DNA from: an uncultured Collinsella sp.
Lineage (GTDB): Bacteria; Actinomycetota; Coriobacteriia; Coriobacteriales; Coriobacteriaceae
Length of the DNA: 32,550 nucleotides
Assembly (NCBI GenBank): GCA_902470905.1
Contig: CABRIC010000017.1
Span: 1-32,550, forward strand
Direction: 5' to 3'
Shown in pieces: positions 13,649-21,779 of the stretch; the first letter of the stretch is position 1; the number at the start of each line of letters is the position of its first letter. Both the position numbers and the translations under genes were made by a program. The notes beneath the pieces were generated by a model. That model saw only the letters and a list, made by a program, of their open reading frames with translations. It was not told the origin of the DNA and made no database searches.

Positions 13649-15025
13649 GTGGAAACCAAGCAATACCCCGATATGGAGTGCGACGTCGTCATTGCCGGCT
13701 GCGGCGTGGCGGGCCTGTACGCAGCTCTCAACCTGCCGACGAGCACACGCGTGATCATGCTTTCCAAGGGCGCCGTCGACGAGTGCGATTCGATGCTTGC
13801 GCAGGGCGGCATCTGCGTGCTGCCCGAGGGCTCGGACTACGATGCCTTCTTTGAGGACACCATGCACGCCGGCCACTACGAAAACCGCCGCGAGAGCGTC
13901 GACATCATGATTCGCTCGAGCCGCTCGGTCATCAACGACCTGCTGGCCATGGGCGTGGATTTTGAGCGCAAGGCCGACGGCAGCCTCAACTTTACCCGCG
14001 AGGGCGCGCACAGCCGTCCGCGCATTGCCTTCCATGCCGACATTACGGGCAAGGAGATTACGACCAAGCTGCTCCAGGCCGTTCGCAAGCTGGATAACGT
14101 GCAGATTTTGGAGCACGTGGCCATGACCGACATCCTGACGGGTGAGCGTGACGGCGCCACGGTGTGCACCGGCGTCGTCGCCGTTCCCGTGGACGAGAAC
14201 AACTCGGTTCGTCCCGCCGACGAGCTGGTAAATACCGCCGAGGGCGCGCATGCCGGCGAGCCGTTTAAGATCCATGCCCGCCACACGCTGTGGGCAACGG
14301 GCGGCATCGGCGGCGTATACGACCATTCGACCAACTACCCGCAGCTCACGGGCGATGCCTGCTACATCGCTCAGGAGCATGGCATTAAGATGGAGCATCT
14401 GGACTACGTGCAGATTCACCCCACGGGACTGTTCTCGCCGCAGCCGGGTCGCACCTTCCTGATCAGCGAGAGTTGCCGCGGCGAGGGCGCGATTTTGCTC
14501 AACGCCGCCGGCGAGCGCTTTACCGATGAGCTTCAGCCGCGCGATGTGGTCGCCGCCGCTATTCGCGAGCAGATGAAGCAGGACGGTGCCGAGCACGAGT
14601 GGCTGAGTTTTGCCCCCGTCGAGCGCGATGTGGTGACCGGGCACTTCGCCAACATTCGCGCGCGCTGCCTGGAGGACGGTCGCGACATCTTGGACGAGCC
14701 CATCCCCGTTACGCCCACGCAGCACTACTTTATGGGCGGCGTATGGGTCGATAAGGACGGCCGCACTTCGATGCCAGAGCTCTACGCCGCGGGCGAGACG
14801 GCTTGCAATGGCGTTCACGGCAAGAATCGCCTTGCATCAAACAGCCTGCTCGAGGCGCTGGTCTGGGGTCGTCGCGCCGCGTGGCGCATGCGTACCGGCG
14901 AGTCGCTGGCCGTGGAGCAGGCGGGCGATCCCGCGCTCGATGGCCGTCATCGCGCCCTGAGCGCCGACACCCTGGCAATCGATGATTTGGCCCGTGCTGC
15001 CGGCACACAGGCCGTGGAGGAGTAG
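13649..15025 (+). CDS. nadB: L-aspartate oxidase NadB
   Basis: 458 aa. FAD enzyme that oxidises L-aspartate to iminoaspartate, with fumarate or oxygen as electron acceptor. The FAD-binding Rossmann motif is GCGVAGLYAA near the N-terminus, followed by SKGAVDECDSMLAQGGI. The active-site region includes HIHPTGLFSPQ-like residues (VQIHPTGLF) and TRGEGAILLN-like SCRGEGAILLN, with YAAGETACNGVHGKNRLASNS near the C-terminus, as in succinate dehydrogenase/NadB flavoproteins. I chose GTG at 13649 because GGGAGAGG (13635-13642) lies six bases upstream; a frame start at 13604 lacks a site. Slightly short compared with E. coli NadB (540 aa), mainly at the C-terminal helical domain. Confidence 0.95.
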   Translation: METKQYPDMECDVVIAGCGVAGLYAALNLPTSTRVIMLSKGAVDECDSMLAQGGICVLPEGSDYDAFFEDTMHAGHYENRRESVDIMIRSSRSVINDLLAMGVDFERKADGSLNFTREGAHSRPRIAFHADITGKEITTKLLQAVRKLDNVQILEHVAMTDILTGERDGATVCTGVVAVPVDENNSVRPADELVNTAEGAHAGEPFKIHARHTLWATGGIGGVYDHSTNYPQLTGDACYIAQEHGIKMEHLDYVQIHPTGLFSPQPGRTFLISESCRGEGAILLNAAGERFTDELQPRDVVAAAIREQMKQDGAEHEWLSFAPVERDVVTGHFANIRARCLEDGRDILDEPIPVTPTQHYFMGGVWVDKDGRTSMPELYAAGETACNGVHGKNRLASNSLLEALVWGRRAAWRMRTGESLAVEQAGDPALDGRHRALSADTLAIDDLARAAGTQAVEE

Positions 15026-15028
15026 ACC

Positions 15029-15889
15029 ATGAATCCCATTACCATGAAGCTCGTCGTCGATGATCTGATTCTGCAGGCTCTGCGCGAGGACATTACCTTT
15101 GAGGACGTGAGCACGGCGAGCGTGTGCCCCACGGCGCGTCCCGCCACGGTGGAGCTTATCGCCAAGGCCGACGGCATCATCGCCGGCTTGGATGTGTTTG
15201 CCCGCACCTTTGAGCTGCTGGATTCGCAGAGCTCGGTGCTGTTTGATGTCTCGGATGGCGACGAGGTGCATGCCGGCGATCACGTGGGCCAGGTGCGCGG
15301 CGACGCGCGCGTGTTGCTTTCGGGCGAGCGCGTGGCGCTCAACTACCTGCAGCGCATGAGCGGCATCGCTACCTATACACACAGCATGGCCGCGGCGCTC
15401 GAGGGAACCAAGACCGTGCTCGTCGACACGCGCAAGACCACGCCGGGCATGCGCGTGTTTGAGAAGGCGGCGGTTGAGATTGGCGGCGGCAGCAACCACC
15501 GCTACAACCTGTCGACGGCCGTCATGCTCAAGGACAACCACATCGATGCCGCCGGTGGCGTGACGCGTGCGATTGAGATGGCGCGCGCCCATGCATCGTT
15601 TACCACGACGGTCGAGATCGAGTGCGAGAACCTGGACATGGTGCGCGAGGCCATGGAGGCCGGCGCCGACATCATCATGTTCGACAACATGACCCACGAC
15701 GATATGGCTGCCGCGATTGAACTTATCGCCGGCCGTGCCAAGACCGAGTGTTCGGGCAACGTGGATGCCAGCAATATCCGCGCGCTTGCCGACCTGGGCG
15801 TTGACTTTATTAGCTCGGGCGCCCTGACGCACTCCGCGCCGATCCTCGACCTCTCGCTTAAGCACCTGCGTCTGCTGGACGGTAAATAA
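15029..15889 (+). CDS. nadC: Nicotinate-nucleotide pyrophosphorylase (quinolinate phosphoribosyltransferase) NadC
   Basis: 286 aa, usual length. Makes nicotinate mononucleotide from quinolinate and PRPP. Signature segments are LREDITFEDVST near the N-terminus, ALNYLQRMSGIAT, DTRKTTPGMRVFEKAAVEIGGGSNHRYNL (read in two parts around the invariant RKTTPG), LKDNHI, VEIECEN and IMFDNM, ending in SGALTHSAPILDLSL. The ATG at 15029 is three bases after the nadB stop, with GGAGGAG (15017-15023) inside the end of nadB. It overlaps niaR by one base. Confidence 0.97.
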   Translation: MNPITMKLVVDDLILQALREDITFEDVSTASVCPTARPATVELIAKADGIIAGLDVFARTFELLDSQSSVLFDVSDGDEVHAGDHVGQVRGDARVLLSGERVALNYLQRMSGIATYTHSMAAALEGTKTVLVDTRKTTPGMRVFEKAAVEIGGGSNHRYNLSTAVMLKDNHIDAAGGVTRAIEMARAHASFTTTVEIECENLDMVREAMEAGADIIMFDNMTHDDMAAAIELIAGRAKTECSGNVDASNIRALADLGVDFISSGALTHSAPILDLSLKHLRLLDGK

Positions 15890-16434
15890 TGGACGCCCGC
15901 GAGCGTCGCCGTGCCATCATGGGCGTGCTCGAGCGAGCCAAAGACCCCGTCTCCGGTAGTGCACTTGCTCGCGAGGTGGGTGTGAGCCGCCAGATTGTCG
16001 TGCAAGACATCGCCCTGCTGCGTGCCGATGGACACGATATCGTGGCGACCAATCGCGGCTACGTGCTGCAGGAGGCCCCCAGCAGCCCCGCCGTGCCCAC
16101 GCGTCTTGTTAAGGTGCGCCACAGCGTGGAGCAGGCGGGCGACGAGCTTACGAGTATCGTCGACGCGGGTGGCGCCGTGCTCAACGTGATCGTCAACCAT
16201 CGTGTGTACGGCAAGATCACGGCCGACCTGGACATTCGCAACCGCCGCGATGTCGAGCGCTATCTGCGCGATATCGAGAGCGGCAAGAGCTTTCCGCTGC
16301 TAACGGTGACGAGCGGCTACCACTTCCATCGCATCGCCGCGGAGGATGAGCAAACCCTCGACGAGATCGAGGCCATGCTCAAGGAGAAGGGCTACCTTGC
16401 CGATTTAATGCCCTACGAGGATGATCTCTCGTAG
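15889..16434 (+). CDS. niaR: Transcriptional repressor of NAD biosynthesis, NiaR-type (HTH + 3H domain)
   Basis: 181 aa. An N-terminal HTH_11 winged helix (about 5-60, SGSALAREVGVSRQIVVQDIALLR) is joined to a 3H domain (about 75-170) named for three conserved metal-binding histidines, here in VRHSVEQAG, IVNHRVYG and GYHFHRIA. NiaR represses NAD synthesis and niacin uptake genes when niacin is present. The start overlaps the nadC stop by one base (TAATG). As the last gene of the operon it probably controls itself through the palindrome at 12481-12524. A palindromic repeat follows 16 bases after its stop. Confidence 0.95.
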   Translation: MDARERRRAIMGVLERAKDPVSGSALAREVGVSRQIVVQDIALLRADGHDIVATNRGYVLQEAPSSPAVPTRLVKVRHSVEQAGDELTSIVDAGGAVLNVIVNHRVYGKITADLDIRNRRDVERYLRDIESGKSFPLLTVTSGYHFHRIAAEDEQTLDEIEAMLKEKGYLADLMPYEDDLS

Positions 16435-16450
16435 CCGACGCTGCATCTAT

Positions 16451-16519
16451 AAGTTGCGGTGAAATAGTTCCTAAAATCGGCATCTAAGCCATAAAACAGG
16501 AACTATTCCACCGCAACTG
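16451..16519. repeat. Long palindrome of the AGTTGCGGTGAAATAG family, copy 1
   Basis: AGTTGCGGTGAAATAGTTCCT near 16452 pairs with AGGAACTATTCCACCGCAACT (to 16518) with one mismatch over 21 bp, around a 25-base centre. The outer 16 bp are the same as in the palindrome at 29523-29592, while the inner arms differ. It lies just after niaR and may contribute to transcript ending; no T tract follows. Confidence 0.75.
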
Positions 16520-16556
16520 CCAAGGGTCCCGCTCCAAATTAGCTGCCCACATATGC

Positions 16557-16594
16557 AAAAGGAGGCCTCCGCGGCGATGCGGAAGCCTCCTTTT
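16557..16594. terminator. Bidirectional intrinsic terminator between niaR and the ferredoxin gene
   Basis: AAAAGGAGGC-c-TCCGC and GCGGA-a-GCCTCCTTTTTT form a 12-bp stem with one internal mismatch. There is a T tract on the plus side and an A tract (T on the minus strand) on the other. It serves the convergent nad operon and ferredoxin gene. Confidence 0.85.
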
Positions 16595-16635
16595 TTGTGC
16601 ACGGTGTACCTGTGAGTGTGCAAGTGGGGGAGTTG

Positions 16636-16821
16636 TTACTCCTCGACGATCTCGGTGATCGCGCCAGCGGGGCAAGCGTCCTGGCAAGCGCCACAGGCGA
16701 CGCAGGAGTCCTCGTCAGCGACGGTAGCGACGTCCTGGAGCTCCAGAACGCCAGCGGGGCAGGAGTCGACGCAAACGCCACAAGCGATGCACTCGTCGGC
16801 ATCAATTACGGGATGAGCCAT
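16636..16821 (-). CDS. 2[4Fe-4S] bacterial-type ferredoxin
   Basis: 61 aa. Two classic motifs C-x2-C-x2-C-x3-CP: CIACGVCVDSCP and CVACGACQDACP, each followed by AG, together binding two [4Fe-4S] clusters. It is a small soluble low-potential electron carrier, as in pyruvate:ferredoxin oxidoreductase or hydrogenase reactions in anaerobes. The ATG at 16821 was chosen because GAGAGGAAA lies just upstream on the minus strand and the protein begins MAHPVIDADEC, as in the family; the upstream frame extension is not supported. It is a single-gene unit with its own promoter and terminator. Confidence 0.96.
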   Translation of the reverse strand: MAHPVIDADECIACGVCVDSCPAGVLELQDVATVADEDSCVACGACQDACPAGAITEIVEE

Positions 16822-16882
16822 GGTAGTTTCCTCTCTGTTGACCGACGCTACAGGCGATGCGCGCCGGTTTGATTCGGGCAAA

Positions 16883-16910
16883 AACATACCACGGGAGCGA
16901 CCGTTTGCAA
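16883..16910 (-). promoter_or_regulatory. Probable promoter of the ferredoxin gene
   Basis: On the minus strand TTGCAA (16910-16905), 16 bases, TATGTT (16888-16883), 62 bases upstream of the start codon. Confidence 0.4.
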
Positions 16911-17044
16911 TACCCTCTGACCGGCATCTTCATACCGTTCGCCGAGTATGCCAAGGTTTACTAAAAAATGCGCAGGTGGGGCCGTTGAGCTGCGCAAATG
17001 TTAGCTAAAGGTGACTTGAAATATAGGGCGATTGAGCGTGCTTG

Positions 17045-17216
17045 CGGAAACCGCATCCCATTATTTTGTCGAAAAACGGGTTGCAGTTTCCGGTTAGGCC
17101 CGCTAGCGGAAAATGCGAGCCGGTATCAGCTCTCAAAACGGGATACGGTTTCCGGTTGAGCCTTCAGACGGAAACTGCGACCCGGAATCCACGCTCAAAC
17201 CGGGATGAGCTTTCCG
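17045..17216. repeat. Array of three palindromes, exact 62-bp period (array 2)
   Basis: Left arms CGGAAAnnGC start at 17045, 17107 and 17169. Right arms of the GGGnn..TTTCC type lie at 17078-17091, 17140-17153 and 17202-17215. Each series steps by 62 bases. Between units runs a similar linker (GGTTAGGCCCGCTAG, GGTTGAGCCTTCAGA). Array length, 172 bp, equals array 1 at 2121-2292. Confidence 0.8.
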
Positions 17217-17343
17217 CAAGACGGCCCCCAGGCACCCCCGGACGCAAACCTCAGCCATCTCTACATAGATCTCGATAGATTTGCCGAGAACTCAATCAGC
17301 GCATCTACCTGCGCATTTAAGAACCTAAACTCTCGGCAATAAG

Positions 17344-17378
17344 AAATCTTATATGAATTGACTTAGATTTTGTATATT
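17344..17378 (+). promoter_or_regulatory. dnaK control element, candidate HspR operator and promoter
   Basis: AAATCTTATAT (17344-17354), five bases, GACTTAGATTT (17360-17370); the ends AAATCT and AGATTT are inverted. The same two blocks with the same spacing lie upstream of clpB (26428-26454). A -10-like TATATT follows at 17373-17378. HspR of actinobacteria binds inverted repeats (HAIR) at dnaK and clpB, and hspR closes this operon, so this is the likely operator in a diverged form. Confidence 0.65.
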
Positions 17379-17479
17379 CCGGCCCATAAGGGGATACACT
17401 ACATCCTGAAAGATAAGCCGAAACACCGCTCGGCAGACCGCCGAGTCGGTGCAAACGCACAAGAGAGAGGGAATTTCTA

Positions 17480-19372
17480 ATGGGCAAGATTCTTGGTATC
17501 GACCTTGGTACTACTAACTCCGCAATGGCCGTCCTCGAGGGCGGTTCTCCGACCATTATCGTGAACGCCGAGGGCGACCGCACCACCCCGTCCGTCGTGG
17601 GCTTCCGTGCCGACGGCGACCGCGTCGTGGGTAAGGCCGCTAAGAACCAGGCTGTCACCAACCCCAAGAACACCGTGTTCTCCATCAAGCGCTTCATGGG
17701 CCGCAAGTACTCCGAGTGCACCTCCGAGATCAAGACCGTGCCGTATGAGGTCAAGGAGGGCCAGGGTGGCCGTGCCGTCGTCGACATCGAGGGCAAGGAT
17801 TACACCGCTGAGCAGGTGAGCGCCATGACGCTCGCCAAGATGAAGGCCGACGCCGAGAAGTATCTGGGCGAGACCGTCACCGACGCCGTCATCACCGTCC
17901 CGGCCTACTTCAACGACGCCCAGCGTCAGGCCACCAAGGACGCCGGTAAGATCGCCGGCCTCAACGTCAAGCGTATCGTCAACGAGCCGACCGCTGCTGC
18001 TCTTGCCTATGGCCTGGACAAGCAGGGCACCGACCAGCGCATCCTGGTCTTCGATCTGGGCGGCGGCACCTTCGATGTCTCCATTCTCGACCTCGCCGAC
18101 GGCGTGTTTGAGGTTCTGTCCACCTCGGGCGACAACCACCTGGGCGGCGACGACTGGGATCAGCGCGTCATCGATTGGATGGCCGATAAGTTCCAGCAGG
18201 AGAACGGTGTCGACCTGCGTCAGGACCCCATGGCCCTGCAGCGTCTGAAGGAGGCCGCCGAGAACGCCAAGAAGGAGCTCTCCGCCGCCCAGCAGACCAC
18301 CATCAACCTGCCGTTCATTACCATGAACCAGTCCGGCCCGCTGCACCTCAACTACACGCTGACCCGCGCCGAGTTCGAGAAGATCACCCGTGACCTGCTC
18401 GAGCGCTGCAAGCAGCCTGTCACCAACGCCCTGCGCGACGCCAAGCTTAAGCTCTCCGATCTGACCGAGGTCATCCTCGTCGGCGGCTCCACCCGTATGC
18501 CCGCCGTCCAGGAGCTCGTCAAGACCATGACCGGCAAGCAGCCCAACATGTCCGTGAACCCCGACGAGGTCGTTGCCGACGGCGCTGCCGTCCAGGGCGG
18601 CGTGCTCACCGGCGACGTCGAGGGCATCCTGCTGCTCGACGTTACCCCGCTGTCGCTGGGTGTCGAGACCATGGGCGGCATCATGACCAAGATGATCGAC
18701 CGCAACACCACGATCCCGACCTCCAAGACCGAGGTCTACTCCACCGCTGCCGACAACCAGACCAGCGTTGAGATCAACGTGCTCCAGGGCGAGCGCGAGC
18801 TTGCCCGCGACAACAAGTCGCTCGGTAAGTTCCAGCTGACCGGTATCCCGGCTGCCCGCCGTGGCGTGCCGCAGATCGAGGTCACCTTCGACATTGACGC
18901 CAACGGCATCGTCAAGGTCTCCGCTAAGGACAAGGGCACCGGCAAGGAACAGCAGATCACCATTTCCGGCTCCACCGCTCTGTCCGACGACGAAGTCGAT
19001 CGTATGGTCAAGGACGCCGAGGCTCATGCCGAGGAGGACAAGAAGCAGAAGGAAGAGGTTGAGGTCCGCAACCAGACCGACAGCCTGTGCTACTCCACCG
19101 AGCAGACCCTCAACGAGCTCGGTGACAAGGTTTCCGCCGACGTGAAGTCCAAGGCCGAGGCCGCTATCGCCGACGCCAAGAAGGCGCTCGAGGGCTCTGA
19201 CGTCGAGGCCATCAAGGCCGCCGGCGAGTCCCTGCAGTCCGTGGCCTACGAGCTGGCCCAGGTTGTCTACGCCGACGCTCAGCAGCAGACCGACGGTGCC
19301 GCCGGCGCCCAGCCTGCCGACGATGACGTCGTCGACGCCGACTACGAGGTTGTGGACGACGAGGACAAGTAA
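17480..19372 (+). CDS. dnaK: Chaperone DnaK (Hsp70)
   Basis: 630 aa, full length. ATP-dependent chaperone of the cytoplasm, working with DnaJ and GrpE. The nucleotide-binding domain (1 to about 360) starts GIDLGTTNS (6-14) and contains VPAYFNDAQRQATKDAGKIAG, NEPTAAALAYG and FDLGGGTFDVS. The linker and substrate-binding domain include LLDVTPLSLGVET and the conserved IEVTFDIDANGI. The C-terminal lid is helical and the tail is acidic (VVDDEDK), as in other DnaKs. The ATG at 17480 follows AGAGAGAGGG. First gene of dnaK-grpE-dnaJ-hspR; grpE starts two bases after its stop. Confidence 0.98.
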   Translation: MGKILGIDLGTTNSAMAVLEGGSPTIIVNAEGDRTTPSVVGFRADGDRVVGKAAKNQAVTNPKNTVFSIKRFMGRKYSECTSEIKTVPYEVKEGQGGRAVVDIEGKDYTAEQVSAMTLAKMKADAEKYLGETVTDAVITVPAYFNDAQRQATKDAGKIAGLNVKRIVNEPTAAALAYGLDKQGTDQRILVFDLGGGTFDVSILDLADGVFEVLSTSGDNHLGGDDWDQRVIDWMADKFQQENGVDLRQDPMALQRLKEAAENAKKELSAAQQTTINLPFITMNQSGPLHLNYTLTRAEFEKITRDLLERCKQPVTNALRDAKLKLSDLTEVILVGGSTRMPAVQELVKTMTGKQPNMSVNPDEVVADGAAVQGGVLTGDVEGILLLDVTPLSLGVETMGGIMTKMIDRNTTIPTSKTEVYSTAADNQTSVEINVLQGERELARDNKSLGKFQLTGIPAARRGVPQIEVTFDIDANGIVKVSAKDKGTGKEQQITISGSTALSDDEVDRMVKDAEAHAEEDKKQKEEVEVRNQTDSLCYSTEQTLNELGDKVSADVKSKAEAAIADAKKALEGSDVEAIKAAGESLQSVAYELAQVVYADAQQQTDGAAGAQPADDDVVDADYEVVDDEDK

Positions 19373-19374
19373 TC

Positions 19375-20217
19375 ATGTCCGCCCGTAAAGCTCGCACGGA
19401 GGCGGCCGCCGCTGGCGCCGCCCCCGTTGACTCTGAGGAGAAGGACGTGAAGATTCCCGTAGAGGCCGTCGACGATACCGAGGCCAACGAGGCCCCGGCC
19501 GCCGAGGCTGCCGAGAACCAGGTAGAGGATTCCAACAAGGAGGCGACGATGACCGAGGACGAGATGGTGGAAGCCGCTATCCGCGCCGGTGAGGAAGCCG
19601 CCGACAACGACTTTAAGCTCAAGTTCGAGCAGGCTCAGAAGGAGCTTGCCGACGTGCGCAATGAGCTCGATGCTGCGGCAGAGGCTCAGAAGGCCGCCGA
19701 GGACAAGGCAAAGGACGCCACCGAGCGCACCGCCCGCCTGCAGGCCGACTGGGAGAACTTCCGTCGCCGCACCGCCAACGAGCGTATCGCCGAGCGCGAG
19801 CGCGCGACCGAGAAGCTCGTCACTGCGCTGTTGCCGGTGGTCGACGATATCGAGCGCGCGATTGACCATGCCCGCAGCCAGGAGCTTGCCGACGACTTTA
19901 AGCAGTTCGTCGATGGCGTTGACGCGGTACATGCCAAGCTGCTCGACGTGTTTGCGCATGAGGGCGTTGAGCCCATCGACCCCAAGGGCGAGGCGTTCGA
20001 TCCGCTCGAGCATCAGGCCGTGGGCCGCGTCGAGGACGCGTCGCAGTACGACGAGACCGTCAACGACGTGTACCAGAAGGGCTACCGCATGGCGGACCGC
20101 ATTCTGCGTTCCGCGATGGTGACGGTGACCTACGGTGGCGAGAAGCGCCCCGCACCGGAGCCCGAAGCGGCGCCCGAGGATGCTGCGGCCGATACGGCCG
20201 AGAGCACCGAGGAGTAA
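19375..20217 (+). CDS. grpE: Nucleotide exchange factor GrpE
   Basis: 280 aa, longer than the usual 180-220. GrpE releases ADP from DnaK. An acidic Ala/Glu-rich N-terminal region (1-58) precedes the long dimerisation helix (about 75-135, ELADVRNELDAAAEAQ, LQADWENFRRRTANER) and the C-terminal beta head (VEPIDPKGEAFDPLEHQAV, VYQKGYRMADRILRSAMVTV). The tail is again acidic. A second ATG at 19549 (MTEDEMVEAA) has a strong AAGGAGG (19537-19543) five bases upstream and would give a 222-aa protein of normal GrpE length; either or both starts may be used. The first start relies on coupling to dnaK. Confidence 0.95.
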   Translation: MSARKARTEAAAAGAAPVDSEEKDVKIPVEAVDDTEANEAPAAEAAENQVEDSNKEATMTEDEMVEAAIRAGEEAADNDFKLKFEQAQKELADVRNELDAAAEAQKAAEDKAKDATERTARLQADWENFRRRTANERIAERERATEKLVTALLPVVDDIERAIDHARSQELADDFKQFVDGVDAVHAKLLDVFAHEGVEPIDPKGEAFDPLEHQAVGRVEDASQYDETVNDVYQKGYRMADRILRSAMVTVTYGGEKRPAPEPEAAPEDAAADTAESTEE

Positions 20218-20222
20218 TTGAG

Positions 20223-20254
20223 AAGGGCCCCGGGGCAACACCCGGGGCCCTTTC
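20223..20254 (+). terminator. GC-rich hairpin between grpE and dnaJ (partial terminator or attenuator)
   Basis: GGGCCCCGGG (20225-20234) pairs exactly with CCCGGGGCCC (20241-20250), extended by two A-T pairs, then TTTC. The T run is short. It can lower expression of dnaJ-hspR relative to dnaK-grpE. Confidence 0.7.
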
Positions 20255-20324
20255 TGGCCTAGTGCCATATGAAAGCATGAGCCGCCGCCCGCTGGGCGGC
20301 GGATGAAACAGGAGAGGAGCTACG

Positions 20325-21290
20325 ATGGCTGCAGGCAAAACCTTCTATGACATCCTGGGCGTATCCAAGAGCGCCTCCGACAAAGAGATCAAGAGCGCGT
20401 TTCGCAAGCTCGCGCAAAAATATCACCCCGATGCCGGCGGCGACGAGGCCAAGTTCAAGGAGATCAGCGAGGCCTACGAGACGCTTTCGGACGAGAAGAA
20501 GCGCAAAGAGTACGACCAGATGCTCATGTTCGGCGGCATGCCGGGCGCAGGCGGCGCGTATGGCGGAGGCTACGGTGCCGGCGCAGGTGCCAGCGGCTGG
20601 GGCGACATCTTCGACAGCATCTTTAGCGGCAACGGCGCCTGGGGCAGCGATTGGGGCTCGGGCTTTGCCGGGGCTGCGGGCGCTGCCGGTGCCGGCGCGG
20701 GTCGCAGCCGCGCTCGCAAGGGCGGCGACCTGTCGCTGACCGTCGATGTGACGGCCGAGGACGCGTTTCGCGGCGTGACGCACAAGGTCACTTACCGCAT
20801 TCCCTCGACGGGCGAGCAGCAGACCATTACGGTCTCGGTCCCCGCGGGCGCGGTCGACGGCGGCAAGCTGCGCTACAAACGTCGCGGCGAGTATGGCGTT
20901 GCCGGCGGCGAGCGCGGCGACTTGGTCGTGACCACGCACGTGGAGGAGCATCCGCTGTTTAAGCGTAAAGGTGCCGACGTGACCATGGAGGTACCGGTCT
21001 CGGTCTATGAGGCGGCGCTCGGCTGCACGGTGGACGTGCCGACGCCCGGCGGTGCGACGGTTCGTCTGAAGGTGCCCGCGGGTACCCAGACGGGCAAGAA
21101 GTTCCGCTTTAAGGAAATGGGGGCGCCCGATGTTAAGCACCGTGGCCGTACAGGCGCGCTGCTCGTCGAGATCAAGGTGCAGGTCCCCACGAACCTGTCC
21201 GATGACGAGCGCGATGCCATGACCAAGCTGCGCGAGGCCGACACGCGCGACTACCGCGAGAAGGTCAACCGTTACAAGGCAACGTACTAG
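20325..21290 (+). CDS. dnaJ: DnaJ-type co-chaperone without zinc finger (class B J protein)
   Basis: 321 aa. A J domain (about 5-70) with HPD at 34-36 stimulates DnaK ATPase. A Gly/Ala/Ser/Trp-rich linker (about 70-135) leads to the C-terminal substrate-binding beta domains (GGDLSLTVDVTAEDAFRG, VTVPAGAVDGGKLRYK-like, GDLVVTTHVEEHPLFKRKG, VPTPGG, VPAGTQTGKKFRFKEMG). The four CxxCxGxG zinc motifs of class A DnaJ are absent, as in CbpA. The ATG at 20325 follows GGAGAGGAG. It stands where actinobacteria usually have a zinc-finger DnaJ1. Whether a class A DnaJ is encoded elsewhere is not visible. Confidence 0.93.
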   Translation: MAAGKTFYDILGVSKSASDKEIKSAFRKLAQKYHPDAGGDEAKFKEISEAYETLSDEKKRKEYDQMLMFGGMPGAGGAYGGGYGAGAGASGWGDIFDSIFSGNGAWGSDWGSGFAGAAGAAGAGAGRSRARKGGDLSLTVDVTAEDAFRGVTHKVTYRIPSTGEQQTITVSVPAGAVDGGKLRYKRRGEYGVAGGERGDLVVTTHVEEHPLFKRKGADVTMEVPVSVYEAALGCTVDVPTPGGATVRLKVPAGTQTGKKFRFKEMGAPDVKHRGRTGALLVEIKVQVPTNLSDDERDAMTKLREADTRDYREKVNRYKATY

Positions 21291-21362
21291 GGCGGTCGTG
21301 GCGCACGCCCGCGCCCGCGGGCTTATGATGGACGATAACGAGACGGAAAGGGGTCAGGTAGC

Positions 21363-21779
21363 ATGGCCGAGGACAATAGGAACAAACCGCTGTACATGAT
21401 CAGCGTGGCGGCCGAGTTGACCGGCATGCACCCGCAGACTCTGCGCGTCTACGAGTCCAAGGGCCTGGTGAACCCCCAGCGCTCGGGCGGCAACACGCGT
21501 CTGTATTCGCGTGCCGATATCGAGCGCCTAGAGCTCATCAACCAGCTGACCGACGAGGGCATCAACCTTGCCGGCGTGGTGCGCATTCTCGATATGAAGG
21601 AGCGTGCCGAGGAGCGCGAGCGCGAGAACGAAAAGCTCCGCGCCCGTGTGCGCCAGCTCGAGGACGAGCTGCACGAATACAAGATGCAGAAGAAGATTAC
21701 CGCCCTGGCCCCGCGCGACGGCTCGGTCAACCCCGAACAGGTCATGCGCAAGCTGCTGGGCGCCGGAGGGGATTTGTAG
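21363..21779 (+). CDS. hspR: Heat-shock repressor HspR (MerR family)
   Basis: 138 aa. MerR-type winged helix at about 10-78 (MISVAAELTGMHPQTLRVYESKGLV, SGGNTRLYSRADIERLELI), then a coiled coil (about 80-117, rich in Glu/Arg/Lys) and a short C-terminal tail. HspR represses dnaK and clpB operons and needs DnaK as co-repressor in Streptomyces. Position at the end of dnaK-grpE-dnaJ is the classic actinobacterial arrangement. The ATG at 21363 follows GGAAAGGGGTCAGG. Its stop codon is immediately followed by structured repeat copy B, which supplies the terminator. Confidence 0.96.
   Translation: MAEDNRNKPLYMISVAAELTGMHPQTLRVYESKGLVNPQRSGGNTRLYSRADIERLELINQLTDEGINLAGVVRILDMKERAEERERENEKLRARVRQLEDELHEYKMQKKITALAPRDGSVNPEQVMRKLLGAGGDL

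Larger units (their letters stand above)
16889..17479. other. Gene-free region between ferredoxin and dnaK
   Basis: No gene is supported. It holds a 7-bp inverted repeat TGCGCAG/CTGCGCA (16969-16975, 16990-16996), the second 62-bp-period array (17045-17216), a 9-bp inverted repeat TTGCCGAGA/TCTCGGCAA (17281-17289, 17331-17339) with a GCGC hairpin inside it, and the dnaK control element (17344-17378). Confidence 0.7.

Noticed and set aside
17045..17216. Possible short CRISPR array (also 2121-2292)
   Set aside because: Units repeat at a fixed distance, but the parts that would be spacers are as similar to each other as the repeats, the repeats themselves vary and are palindromic throughout, and no cas gene is present.
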